Position numbers and translations under genes: made by a program
The notes under the pieces: generated by a model
Database searches by the model: none
What the model was told of the DNA's origin: nothing
The model's input: the letters and a program-made list of their open reading frames with translations, nothing else
Part shown: positions 1 to 9,877 of the stretch, piece after piece
Layout of the letters: each line of letters begins with the position of its first letter
Position numbering within the stretch: the stretch's first letter is position 1
Assembly: GCF_036884655.1 (NCBI RefSeq)
Contig: NC_088345.1
Location: 34,369,501-34,433,500 of the forward strand
DNA length: 64,000 nucleotides
From: Musa acuminata AAA Group
Taxonomy: Eukaryota > Streptophyta > Magnoliopsida > Zingiberales > Musaceae
Direction of reading: 5' to 3'

Positions 1-66
1 CAGCGGGCGGTACCATCGTCTGACAGGGGCGGTACCACCGATGGCAGCATTACAGTTGGTGGTACC
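1..66 (-). repeat. LTR_A of SIRE-like complex, left piece
   Basis: This is part of the GGTACC-rich upstream region of a minus-strand SIRE-like LTR. It carries the same GGCGGTACCACC motifs and the GGCAGCATTAC segment seen in LTR_B near 10500-10560. The LTR begins before the window. It is cut after base 66 by the gypsy element at 67-5473, and the two sides share the 5-bp duplication GTACC (62-66 and 5474-5478), so this piece joins directly to 5474-6353. Confidence 0.85.
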
Positions 67-196
67 TGTTAGGACTCTAGCTTGGAGAGTCCTAATTGAG
101 AGAGACATTCATGTAAAAATGTTAGGACTCTAGCAAGGAGAGTCCTAATTGAGAGGGACATTTTGTTAGGACTCTAGCTAGGAGAGTCCTAATTGA
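67..196 (+). repeat. Three tandem palindromic units in gypsy U3
   Basis: The motif TTAGGACTCTAGC...GGAGAGTCCTAATTGAGAG occurs at about 68, 122 and 166. Arms AGGACTCT and AGAGTCCT are reverse complements around a short centre. The same three units recur in the 3' LTR at 5037-5166. Their place upstream of the TATA box suggests a U3 enhancer or factor-binding array (inference). Confidence 0.8.
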
Positions 197-343
197 GAGG
201 GGCATTCATGTAGGGGGTTTTTTCTTAGAGAAGAATTAGGAGTTGTAAGGGAATATGAGTCTTGAGTAGGAGTCCTATTCGGAGTTGGTTAGAAGTAAGA
301 GTCTTAAGTAGGAGTCCTATTATGAGTTAGGGTTTAGAAGCCC

Positions 344-351
344 TATAAATA
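344..351 (+). promoter_or_regulatory. TATA box of gypsy 5' LTR
   Basis: TATAAATA lies 160 bases before the LTR end and is repeated at the matching place in the 3' LTR. It is the probable core promoter for the genomic RNA (inference from position and motif). Confidence 0.7.
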
Positions 352-506
352 GCCATGTATTCCTTCTCTTTTCATAAGCAATAGATGAATCTTTTCTGCA
401 GCCTTTGAGCAACAACTTGGAGGGAGGAACCCCTATAGAGTTCCAAGGAGGCCGATCCCCTAAAGAGATCAACCCCAAGTTTAGAATCTGCAAGGGTTCT
501 AACACC

Positions 507-518
507 TGGTATCAGAGC
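507..518 (+). other. Primer binding site, initiator Met tRNA
   Basis: TGGTATCAGAGC begins two bases after the 5' LTR. It is the standard complement of the 3' end of plant initiator methionine tRNA, used to prime minus-strand DNA synthesis. Confidence 0.93.
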
Positions 519-1781
519 AGCGTTCTTGGCATCTCGCTGCCCTTCCACTGCCATCCATCAGCTCTCCACAACCGCCCAAAGCAATTCCCACAATTGCTTA
601 AAAGATCATCGCCAAATTCCGCCATCATCTCCACCACCGCGGATCATCCTTTGATCTCCCCGTGAATTCCAACAGGTTCTGGTTTCCTACCTTACTGCTG
701 CTGCAATTTAGTTATCCTTATTAAAAAATCCAAAAAAAAAAAACTATTCCTATATTGCTGCATAAACCTTTTGTCACAAAGTTTGCATCTCTACGACGAA
801 AGATACATTGCAGAATTCCAACCGCATAGTACCATCCGTTTGATCTTGCTACTATGTTTTTTCTATCCAAATTTCTATAAAATTTTTATGACATCTTTGA
901 CACTTACTAACAGCAGATTTCCCTTTCGTTTTTTCAAAAAATTCTCAATATAAACCATTGATCTTTTACGTCTAATCTGCTATACTTGAAAATCTGCACT
1001 GTAATATTTCAGCCGCATAGCACTATTTGTTTGATCTTGATACTATATTGTTTCTATCCAAATCTCTACGAAATTTTTATGACAGCTTTGACACTTCCTA
1101 ACAGTGGATTCTACTTTGGTTTCATCAAAAAATTCTCAATATAAACTACTGATCTTTTATGTCCAATCTGCTATACCTAAAAATCTGTGCTGCAGAAAAT
1201 TTCAGCCGCATATTGTTGCCTTAACCCATCTATTTGTAATCTTTTTTGAATGAAATTTCTTATACACTTCATAGATCATCTTGGCTTCCATCTAAGATTG
1301 ATCTATTAAGAAATTCATCTCTAAAAATGATTTTATGTTGCTGCAAATTTTCGTCGTAACCTGCTGAAATTTTTCGACGAGAATTCTGCAATCGCAACTT
1401 GCACCAATTTCCTTGCTGTTATACTGCCGAAATTTTCTTGATTAAATTAGATATCCTTGCTGTCATATAAACTGTGATTTTGCTATCAATTACCTCCTCA
1501 ATTCTCTCATGTTTTTGGTGGAAATTACGTCGAGAAACCGTTGTTTCTTCGACGATAATTCTACTCTTACAAGACAGCATATACTTGCTGCAACTTCCAC
1601 TTATTTCTATCAAACCTTTGCTACCATCTACCACAGATCCAAAACTTTCATCTACAGCCCTAAAACTCCACCAAACCACACCCTCAAACTGCACCCAAAA
1701 TAGCCACAAAACAAGCCTAAACCGTAGCCTACATCCACCGATCTACCAACCCTTTCGACCAACACCTCTCTCAACCAATTC
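519..1781 (+). other. Gypsy untranslated leader with tandem duplication
   Basis: This long leader has no credible coding content. It is pyrimidine- and A/T-rich. Bases 824-1014 and 1015-1206 are two diverged tandem copies of a unit of about 191 bp (both start at GCATAG, contain TTTGATCTTG, and end near TTTCAGCCGCATA). Short open frames here look like chance. Confidence 0.75.
824..1206 (+). repeat. Tandem duplication, about 191-bp unit
   Basis: Two copies run head to tail: GCATAG at 824 and 1015, with a third partial start at 1207. Matching internal blocks include TTTGATCTTG, TTTTTATGACA and TTCTCAATATAAAC. The copies have diverged by many substitutions, so the duplication predates this insertion. 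Confidence 0.75.
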
Positions 1782-2615
1782 ATGCCTATAACCCGACAAC
1801 AAAAGAGAGATCTTAACATCACAGATTTGGTGGCATATACTATGGCATCTGAGGAGGTAATCAATGCTAAATTTGAAGCCTTCGAGGCACGAATGGAGGA
1901 TAAGATTCGGACGCTCTTTACCGAACTCAGATTGGGCCGACCACTAAGCACGAAGAAATCACATCAAGGAGAGAGCTATGCCCAATCGCACCAAGCCCAA
2001 AGATATGACTTCCAAGAGAGGGGAAGCTCTATGACTGACTCCAACTATCCATGCATGAGAGTGGACTTCCCTAGATGGGAAGAAGGAGACCTGATTGGTT
2101 GGATCTCGCACACGGAGCGATATTTTCAATACCACAAAACTGCGGATGCATCTATGGTGAAAATTGCAGCTATTCATCTTGAAGGGGATGCTATACAGTG
2201 GTTTGACTTGTTTGAACATACTTATAGAGTTCTTTCATGGCGACAATTCAAAGAAGGACCGCTAATCCGCTTCAGACCAACCGATTACGAGAATATTGAC
2301 GGACAACTAGCAAGGATCCGACAAACCTCCACCATTCAGGAGTACCAAACTAGGTTTGAAAGGTTATCTAATCAAACTCGTGATTGGTCTCAAAAACAAC
2401 TATTGAGGACCTTCATTGAGGGCTTGAAGCCGGAGATCCGAGGAGAAGTTAAAGCGCGACAACCGTATACCCTGATGGCAGCCATCTCTTTCGCACGACA
2501 TCAAGAGGAGCAATTGAACCATGAATCTCGGAGGACTAGGGTCGCTCCTCAACCAGTAATATTGAAGCCCTCAGCCCCCCTACTATCGACCAAGTCCCTA
2601 CACCAAAGAGGTTAA
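1782..2615 (+). pseudogene. gag: gag of gypsy chromovirus, frameshifted near its end
   Basis: A 277-residue frame encodes the capsid-type Gag domain of plant Ty3-gypsy elements. Residues about 85-230 match the retrotransposon gag pattern, with landmarks VDFPRWEEGD, YFQYHK, AAIHLEGDAIQWF, YQTRFERLS and FIEGLKPEIRGEV. The ATG at 1782 is the first good start after the leader. The frame ends early at TAA 2613-2615. The zinc knuckle that should follow ([14 protein letters not shown]) is read in the next frame, just downstream, which implies a one-base slip in the C run at about 2574-2580. The domain itself is undamaged. Gag would form the virus-like particle and bind the element RNA in the cytoplasm. 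Calling it broken is an inference; a programmed shift is less likely. Confidence 0.85.
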
Positions 2616-5018
2616 CAAGAGAAGAGCTTTGGGAGCAATATGCGAAGGGGTTATGTTGGCATTGTGACGAGCCGTGGAGCCGTGAGCATCGCTGTAGTAA
2701 AGGGAGACTTCTTATGATTGAACCAATAGAAGAAGAGGTCATTAAACATCCAGAAGAGAGCCTTGAACATGAAAAAGAAGATGCAGAAGAAGAACCACAA
2801 CCGACTAAAGTTACGGTACATGCACTAGCCGGCTACTCAAACCCGCAAACGATGAAAGTTGGAGGCCTTCTCAAACAACAACTAATCACTTTTCTCATCG
2901 ACACAAGCAGTTCTAATAACTTTCTAAATAGTAAGGTTACTATCCAGATGGCCTTATCTATTGAGAATTATAGCAGGTTTGACGTTAAGGTCGTCGACGG
3001 ACGGATTTTGAATTGTGATCGTAGGCGCCCACAGGAGAAACTATTGCTGCAGGACCAAGAGATAATTGCAGATTTCTTCCTTCTCCCTCTTGATGATCAT
3101 GAGGCCATGCTCATAATTAAATGGTTGACGACATTAGGTGATATTTCTTGGAATTTTATGCAACTAATTATAAAATTTTACAGTAAGGAGAAACAGGTGA
3201 TACTGAACGGGAAACGTGAGGGCGACATAACGACGATTTGCACACAACAAATGAAGAAGGTTTTGCATAAAGCATGCAGCGGGTTTTTGGTACAACTTGA
3301 GCAGCAAATTAAAGGAGAGCCAATAGAATTTGAAGTTCTAAACCTATTTCCTTTGCTTGCTGAATTTTCAGATATATTTGACGAGCCGCACAACCTACCT
3401 CTTAGTCGTCGGCATGATCATTGTATAATGATTTTTCCAATCAAATCTCCAGCAAATACTCAGCCATACCAGTATCCACATCTCCAGAATGATGAAATAG
3501 TAAGGATTTTAAAAGAGATGCTTGAAACAGGAGTTATTCGGCCAAGTTCCAACCTCTACTTTTCACCGGTGCTACTTATACACAAGAAGGACGGAACATG
3601 GTGAATATGCATTGATTACCGAGCTCTCAATGGCATAACCATCAAGAACAAATACCTTATTCCAATAGTAGATGAATTGCTAGATGAAAGGGAGCACAAA
3701 TCTTCACAAAGCTGGACCTTCGATCCGGGTATTATCAAATATGAGTGTATGAAGAAGTCATACCGAAAACTGCCTTTCGAACACACAACGACCACTACGA
3801 ATTTTTACTTTCTTCAACAAAAGGTGAAATATCTTGGGCATATCATATCAGAGGAAGGTGTGACGGTGGACCCCTTCAAAATTGAAGCAATGCAAAACTG
3901 GCCTACCCCGAGGAACATAAAATTGCTACATGGCTTTTTGGGTTTAACAGGCTACTACCGTAAGTTCGTGAAAAACTATGGAAAGATCAGTGCACCACTT
4001 ACTTCCTTACTGGAAGAAGATGTCTTCCAATGGTCGGACAGAGCCTCCACTGCCTTCGACAAACTTAAGGCAGCCATAACGACGACGCCGGTGCTAGCGC
4101 TACCAGATTTTAACCGACCCTTCATCATTAAGGCTGATGCATCTGGAGACAGAATGGGAGACGTTCTCATGCAAGATGGTTGATCACTCACATACATTAG
4201 CAAGAGATTGTCTCCCCCCTATCAAAATATGTTAACATATGATAAGGAGATGCTCGCCATTGTGCACGCAGCAACGAGGTGGAGATCGTACTTGATCAAG
4301 CGATACTTTCAAATCAAAACCGACCATAAAAGCCTAAAATATCTCTTGGAGCAAAAGATATCTTCCCCCGAGTAGCAAAAATGGGTAATAAAACTTCATG
4401 GATTTGATTATGAAATAACTTACAAAAGGTGGAAAGAGAATGTTGTTGCAGATGCGCTTTCGCAGCTACCTGAGCAAGCTGAATTTTCGGTCGTTTTACT
4501 TCCAACCAGTGACTTCCTTAAGGATATTAAGATGGAATGGTAGAAAGATTTGGAGACCAGTAAGATACAAAAAAAAATTAGAGGAAGCACCAAGCTCCGT
4601 GACTCATTACAATCGGGACTCAAAAGAATTATGCTATAAGGGACGCATTGTGCTTGCGACAAATTCTACTTGCATATTCAAGAGCAGATTTTGGACAAAG
4701 TTATTCCATATGCAGGGTACTAAATTGAAAAGGAGTACGACATATCACCCACAAACCAACAGCCAGCCGGAAGTTTTAAACAGGTGCTTGGAGACAGCCC
4801 AAAGCCACCCACCAAATATGACTACCCAAAGAGAACTCCAGACCCAGCCAAGTGTCATTATTGATCGACGAATCATGACTCGACGACGACGACCGACTAA
4901 TGAAGTGCTAATACAGTGGTCGAACCTACCAATAGAAGATGCCACTTGGGAGAACTATGACGACTTGAAGATCAAATTCCCAGAATTCACGAATCATCAA
5001 CCTCGAGGACAAGGCTGA
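2580..5018 (+). pseudogene. pol: pol of gypsy chromovirus, deleted and interrupted
   Basis: The frame holds, in order: the Gag zinc knuckle (about 2655-2700); a protease domain whose DTG-type site reads [11 protein letters not shown] (near 2900-2935), so the glycine is lost; RT N-terminal motifs ([19 protein letters not shown], 3538-3597); then a stop at 3602. After it come the YRALN region and a deletion that removes the PFGL and YxDD boxes. The RT thumb (KYLGHIISEEGV) and RNase H follow (LALPDFNRPFIIKADASG near 4095-4148, then TYDKEMLAIVHA and TDHKSLKYLLEQ after another stop). Integrase is nearly gone; only a [21 protein letters not shown] piece near 4743-4797 remains. The last 45 residues ([14 protein letters not shown]) resemble a chromodomain-type tail, which in this group directs integration to marked chromatin. 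Several stops and deletions make it inactive. Confidence 0.85.
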
Positions 5019-5020
5019 TT

Positions 5021-5035
5021 TGAAGAGGGCGGGTC
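5021..5035 (+). other. Polypurine tract of gypsy element
   Basis: TGAAGAGGGCGGGTC directly precedes the 3' LTR and is mostly purine. It is the expected plus-strand primer site. Confidence 0.7.
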
Positions 5036-5473
5036 TGTTAGGACTCTAGCTTAGAGAGTCCTAATTGAGAGGGACATTCATGTAAAAATGTAAGGACTCT
5101 AGCTAGGAGAGTCCTAATTAAGAGGGACATTCTATTAGGACTCTAGCTAGGAGAGTCCTAATTGAGAGGGGCATTCATGTAGGAGGTTTTTTCTTAGAGA
5201 AGAATTAGGAATTGTAAGGGAATAGGAGTCTTGAGTAGGAGTCCTATTTGGAGTTGGTTTGAAGTAAGAGTCTTAAGTAGGAGTCCTATTATGAGTTAGG
5301 GTTTAGAAGCCCTATAAATAGCCATGTATTCCTTCTCTTTTCATAAGAAATAGATGAATCTTTTTTGCAGCCTTTGAGCAGCAACTTGGAGGGAGGAACC
5401 CCTATAGAGTTCCAAGGAGGCCGATCCCCTAAAGAGATCAACCCCAAGTTTAGAATCTGCAAGGGTTCTAACA
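5036..5473 (+). repeat. 3' LTR of gypsy chromovirus
   Basis: It is 438 bp, the same length as the 5' LTR, with 15 substitutions by eye. It is followed at 5474-5478 by GTACC, the duplicated target site. Confidence 0.93.
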
Positions 5474-6353
5474 GTACCACCACCCATAATACCTGGGGTG
5501 CTATTCCCCAAGCGGTGCCACCATCGGCTAGGGTTTCAACACCTTGGGTGGGCCTTGAATTTAGCCTAAACTAACCCAACTTCGAGCCTAGTTAGCCCCT
5601 AACAGAGTTAATAGGATTGCCTCTTAATCCCAACTCCAATTATGTGCTAACTATGATTCTTAAGACATAATCTAAGAAAGATAAGTCTGGTTTCTTTCGA
5701 TGATCTTCCAGCGAACCTCCGATGATCTCTTGGCAATGTTCCGATGGTCTCCCGGCAAGCTCTTAGACTTCACGACAATCTTCTTGGCGAGTTCTAATGA
5801 GCTTCTTTGGCAAGCTCCTAGACTTCTCGGTTGGTTCCTATAGAACTTCGGATGAACGTCCAGACTTCCAACGAACTCCCAACGAAAATGCGTTCTTGAC
5901 ATCAGGACATCGTTTTGCTTGATGCATTGCTATTGTAGTTAATCTTGCACATATAAAAACACACTTCGATCTAGACAATTATTACTAAGCATGAATCATG
6001 TTGTCCGGCATGTCATTGGTCCATCGACGCTTCGTCCGATTCTTCGGTGCATTGTCCGATCTTGCGGCATATAGCCCAATCGGCTAGTTTATCCCCACAA
6101 CTCCGATATCCTTGGTGCAATATCCACTCTTCTTGGCCCGATGCCTGAATCCATGGCTTGAAGCCTTCTGTTAATACGTCGACCGATCCTCCAGCCTGAT
6201 GCCCAATCTTATGACATGTTTTCCTCCGACCCAACATGATTCTTCCTACTTTAATTGTCTATCCCTGATCAAAGCATCCTACGTCACTCAAAACGCAGAT
6301 CAAATAAAAAATACTTATCAATTGGTTTTATCATCAAAATCTGAGATTCAACA
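5474..6353 (-). repeat. LTR_A of SIRE-like complex, right piece
   Basis: This continues LTR_A after the gypsy insertion and runs to the LTR terminus, which on the minus strand starts TGTTGAATCTCAG. It contains the GGTACC/GGCGGTGCC remnants, the ATCTTCC/AGCTTCC-rich segment, and the GC-rich module at about 6000-6240 shared by most LTRs here. On the minus strand this is the 3' LTR of internal region A. Confidence 0.87.
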
Positions 6354-9064
6354 ATCTTCCCCTTTTTTATGACGACAACCAATTGATGACAAAATTAATC
6401 TTAACTCCCAAAGTTTAAACAAACTATCCCTATTAATATGCCATATTGATAGAACTCTTGGATTCAAAAATCCAAGCAACATGTTATCATAAACTTATGC
6501 ATAACATCATCATACTTCTCCCCCTTTGTCATCAACAAAAAAGAGAAGTTCAACTATCAAATGTTTGAGATATAATGTCAAACATTGCATTTATCATCAT
6601 GCAATTTGTAAGCATGAAAATTTAGCAAGTGCTACATCATGCAAGCTATCAAGTTTTAGATATGCAAGGTAGTAAGATAGCAAGTTTATATAAGCTAGCA
6701 AAAATTTCTAAAGCAAATGCAAGATAGCTTTCTTGTTGAAGTGTGTAAGCTAGCGATTCTTGCTTCCTTTTGTAATGTACAAATTGCAAGTTTTGTTTCT
6801 TGAGATAGGCAAGATAGCATGCTCTTTCTTCTCTTTTGAGAAGTGCTATTTTTGCTTCCTTTGCAAAGTGCAAGGTAGCAAAATTTTATATTATTTTACA
6901 ACATACAAGCTAGCAATTTAACAAGTGTTACTTCTCATTGAAGTATGAAGGCTAGCAAGTTTTTGAAAAATAATGCAAGATAACAAGCTAGCAAGATATA
7001 ATGTTTTACATGAAGCAAGCTAACAAGTTTTGTATTATGCAAGCTAGTGAGTTTTTTGCAATCCTTTTGATATATGCAAGATAGCGTGTTTTTGCATCTA
7101 CTTGAAACGTGCAAGCTAGCTAGCAAGCTAGCTATCTCCCCTTTTGTCATTGTCAAAAAGAAGGGAAGAATATAGTTTTGTATCTCTTTTTTTCTTTACA
7201 ATAATTTTCAAATCATGACAGGAAAAATAACAAACATGAAAAATCAAGTCATGAATGTTAAAATAATTTTTCATCATGAATATTTTATCATTGCATGCAT
7301 CATTATCATAAGTTAAAGTATTACATGCATAATGCCAAATCATCATTTATAATTACATCAATATTCCATTCATTATTTCAATATGTTTGTGCATCATTAC
7401 AGTTTCAATTTACGACATGCACAATTTTAAAACATTACATATCATCCTTACTCTATGCATCATACTAAAAATAAATCAATTATCACATCATACATGATAC
7501 TCATAAGCTAGCAAATTTATATTATTTTAGAGCATCAATACAATATCATGAGTATTTCAAGCATTCATATCATCACATGAAAAATATCAAGAAGAATTAG
7601 GTGATGTGATATACACTAAATGAATACAAGGGAGTTTCAAAAGATAAAAGAAAAATCAATTTATGTTTACCATGTTCCAAACTTCAGAGCATATCATCTC
7701 AAGTTGTGAGCAAAAAATAATCATGGAAACATTGTGATTCATTTGGACAAATATTCTCATTAATAAACTGCAAGAAATCATTCGAGAATAAAAAGTGAGA
7801 GATCTTGATTCAATTAAGGAAAATATCAAGATTTGATTCCGAGAATCCAAGATCATGAGTTCGATAATACTTCCTTTTAATATATAGCATGTAGAATCAT
7901 AGGAGATCAAATAGTAAAAGATCTTCAAAATAAATTTGCAGTCATGAGTTCATAAAAAGATATTCTCTCTAGTAAATCGCAAAAGGAAACATAGGAGAAA
8001 AAATTTCAATTCATGCATAAGAAATTTTATGATTCAAATTCAAATCTTAAGTAATTCCAAGGAATCAAAATCATGATATAGGTAAAAACTCATTCAAATT
8101 CAAATAATTAAAATCATCAAAATCTTTTCAAGAAAATTCAATGAAGACAACGTAAATAGATTCTCGTGAGAACTCGATTCATGCATAATGTCTCAATTTT
8201 TCGAGAATGTCATAAGACATGATTTATTTCAACAAATCTCTTCTTTTATAAGTGGATAAAAGAAACATAGCAGATCGTGATTCGTGCATAAGAAATCTAA
8301 AGTTATAAATTTCAAAAAATCAAGATAAAGCTCATTTAAATTTAAACCATCAAATCAAGATCATTTTCAAGAGATTATATAAGATAGATTTATCACTAAG
8401 AATCACTTGTTGAAAAATTGAAAAACTTTAGAGGTATTTTCAAGAAAACTATGCATACCCCCTTTTTGTTTTAATTTAAGTGATTTGATTTCATACAAAC
8501 ATGCCTAAGTTTTTTTGTATGAAAATCATACAACATGGTTTAAAACTGAAAAGGTCACGTTCATTATTGTAAAAATTGATAATCCATAAATCTTTAGAAT
8601 CATCATGCATAAATTCGAAATGAAACATGATATCATCATGCATAAACTTATTGAGTATGATATCAAATCATTACATCAAATGAAACATGATTTTATTAAT
8701 TATAAAGCATCATTAAAACATCAAGCATGATTTCATAAGGTATTTTTAATCAAAATTATTATTATTATTTATCATAAGACATGATCATCTTTAAAATTAC
8801 TTAGCATGATCCCCTTTTTCTTTTTTTTTGGCATTTTCATTACAACATTAAACATGTAAATTTTAAGAAAAATAATTAAACTAAATTTAAAATAACTCAT
8901 AAAAAGTATTATGTAAATTTGAAATAAATTAATGGAGTTTTGTTTGAGTTGTTTACCTTATTGTAGAAAGCTGATAAGATGTAGTTTACCACCTCACCTT
9001 TTTTCTCCTCGTCTTCGGATAAGCTTGATTTGTCGAAAGTCGCCTTCTTCTTTTTTTTAAGTTA
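6354..9064 (-). other. Internal region A, non-coding 3' part
   Basis: It begins with the polypurine tract (minus strand AAAAAAGGGGAAGAT) beside the LTR and a decayed copy of the hairpin cluster (about 6395-6455). Next comes the conserved block CCCCTTTGTCATCAACAAAA (6532-6551). Bases 6600-7135 are dense in degenerate repeats around AAGCTAGCAA and GCAAGATAGC. The rest is very A/T-rich with no credible coding frame. No pol is present, so this internal region is non-autonomous. Confidence 0.8.
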
Positions 9065-9828
9065 ATTTTTAATTTTTTATTCTTATTTTAAAAATTTTAT
9101 GAAGAGTTCAAGTTCACCATCACTTGAGCTTATACTCGAGTGGTCTTCGATTATTCTTCATCTGAAATCCTTCCTGTTCTTTGGAAAGTGGTTCTCAAGT
9201 TTTATATGTGCATTGCACATCATTTCATAGGTTATTAGAGACCCGATAAGTTCTTCAATCAAAAAAGTATTTAAATTTTTTGATTCTTATATAGCTGTTA
9301 TTTTTTAATCCCAATTCTTAGAGAGCGATCGTAAAATATTGTTAACGAGTTTAAAATTAGAAAAGCATTTGCTAAGAGCCTTTAAACCATTGACGACATC
9401 CGTAAAATGAGTGTACATGTCTTCAATGGTTTCACTTGACTTCATTTGAAATAGTTCAAAATCGTATATTAAAAGATTTATTTTAGAATCTTTTACTCTA
9501 TTAGTGCTTTCGTGTGTGATTTCAAGAGTGTGGTATATATCGAAAGTCATTCGTAAGTAGAAACCCGATTAAACTCATTTTTGTCGAAGGCACAAAAGAG
9601 AGCGTTCATAGCTCTAGCATTTAAATAAAATGTCTTCTTCTCCAAATCATTCCAATGGTTCATCGGAAGAAAAAACCTTTAAAAACCATTTTCAATAATG
9701 TTCCATAAGTTCAAATCCATAGAAAGCAAGAAAACTCTCATTCGAGTTTTCCAATATGTGTAGTCTATCCCATTGAAAAAGGGAGGATGAATATGATAGT
9801 GACCATCTTGAAAGCCGAAAAAAGCCAA
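9065..9828 (-). pseudogene. gag: gag remnant of internal region A
   Basis: On the minus strand the stretch encodes a SIRE-like Gag with recognisable segments: a FNGIDYTYWKTRMRVFLLS-like N-terminus (about 9720-9775), then LEITHESTNRVKDSKINLL and MYTHFTDVVNGLKAL (9340-9535). The start codon position (9826-9828) reads TTG instead of ATG. Several stops and frame changes break it, and the zinc knuckle is absent, as in the other short-gag copies. It lies just inside the primer site and 5' LTR_B. Gag is the capsid protein; this copy is dead. Confidence 0.8.
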
Positions 9829-9863
9829 TTCTCTTGGGTGTTAAACTAAATGAGAAATACGAG

Positions 9864-9875
9864 GCTCTGATACTA
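9864..9875 (-). other. Primer binding site of internal region A
   Basis: The plus strand reads GCTCTGATACTA, the complement of TAGTATCAGAGC, one change from the consensus initiator-Met primer site. It abuts LTR_B with two bases between. Confidence 0.8.
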
Positions 9876-9877
9876 AC

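Larger units (their letters stand above)
67..504 (+). repeat. 5' LTR of gypsy chromovirus
   Basis: Starts TGTTAGGACTC and ends GGTTCTAACA. The first 140 bases hold three tandem copies of a motif built on TAGGACTCT...AGAGTCCTA, each an inverted repeat. A TATA box lies at 344-351. It is followed two bases later by the tRNA primer site. Confidence 0.93.
67..5473 (+). mobile_element. Ty3-gypsy chromovirus, internally deleted, complete ends
   Basis: A 5,407-bp LTR retrotransposon bounded by two 438-bp LTRs (67-504 and 5036-5473) with TG...CA ends and a perfect 5-bp TSD, GTACC. The order inside is primer site, 1.27-kb leader, gag, protease, RT, RNase H, integrase remnant, chromodomain-like tail and polypurine tract. 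That order and the tail place it with Ty3-gypsy chromoviruses; whether Reina- or Tekay-like cannot be settled by eye. I count 15 substitutions and no indels between the LTRs (about 3.4%). The coding region has a frameshift, stop codons and large deletions that remove the RT active-site box and most of integrase, so the copy cannot move alone. It sits inside LTR_A of a SIRE-like element. Confidence 0.93.

Noticed and set aside
405..665. 86-codon frame across the gypsy LTR end and primer site
   Set aside because: It spans the LTR terminus and tRNA primer site, and is not conserved as a protein.
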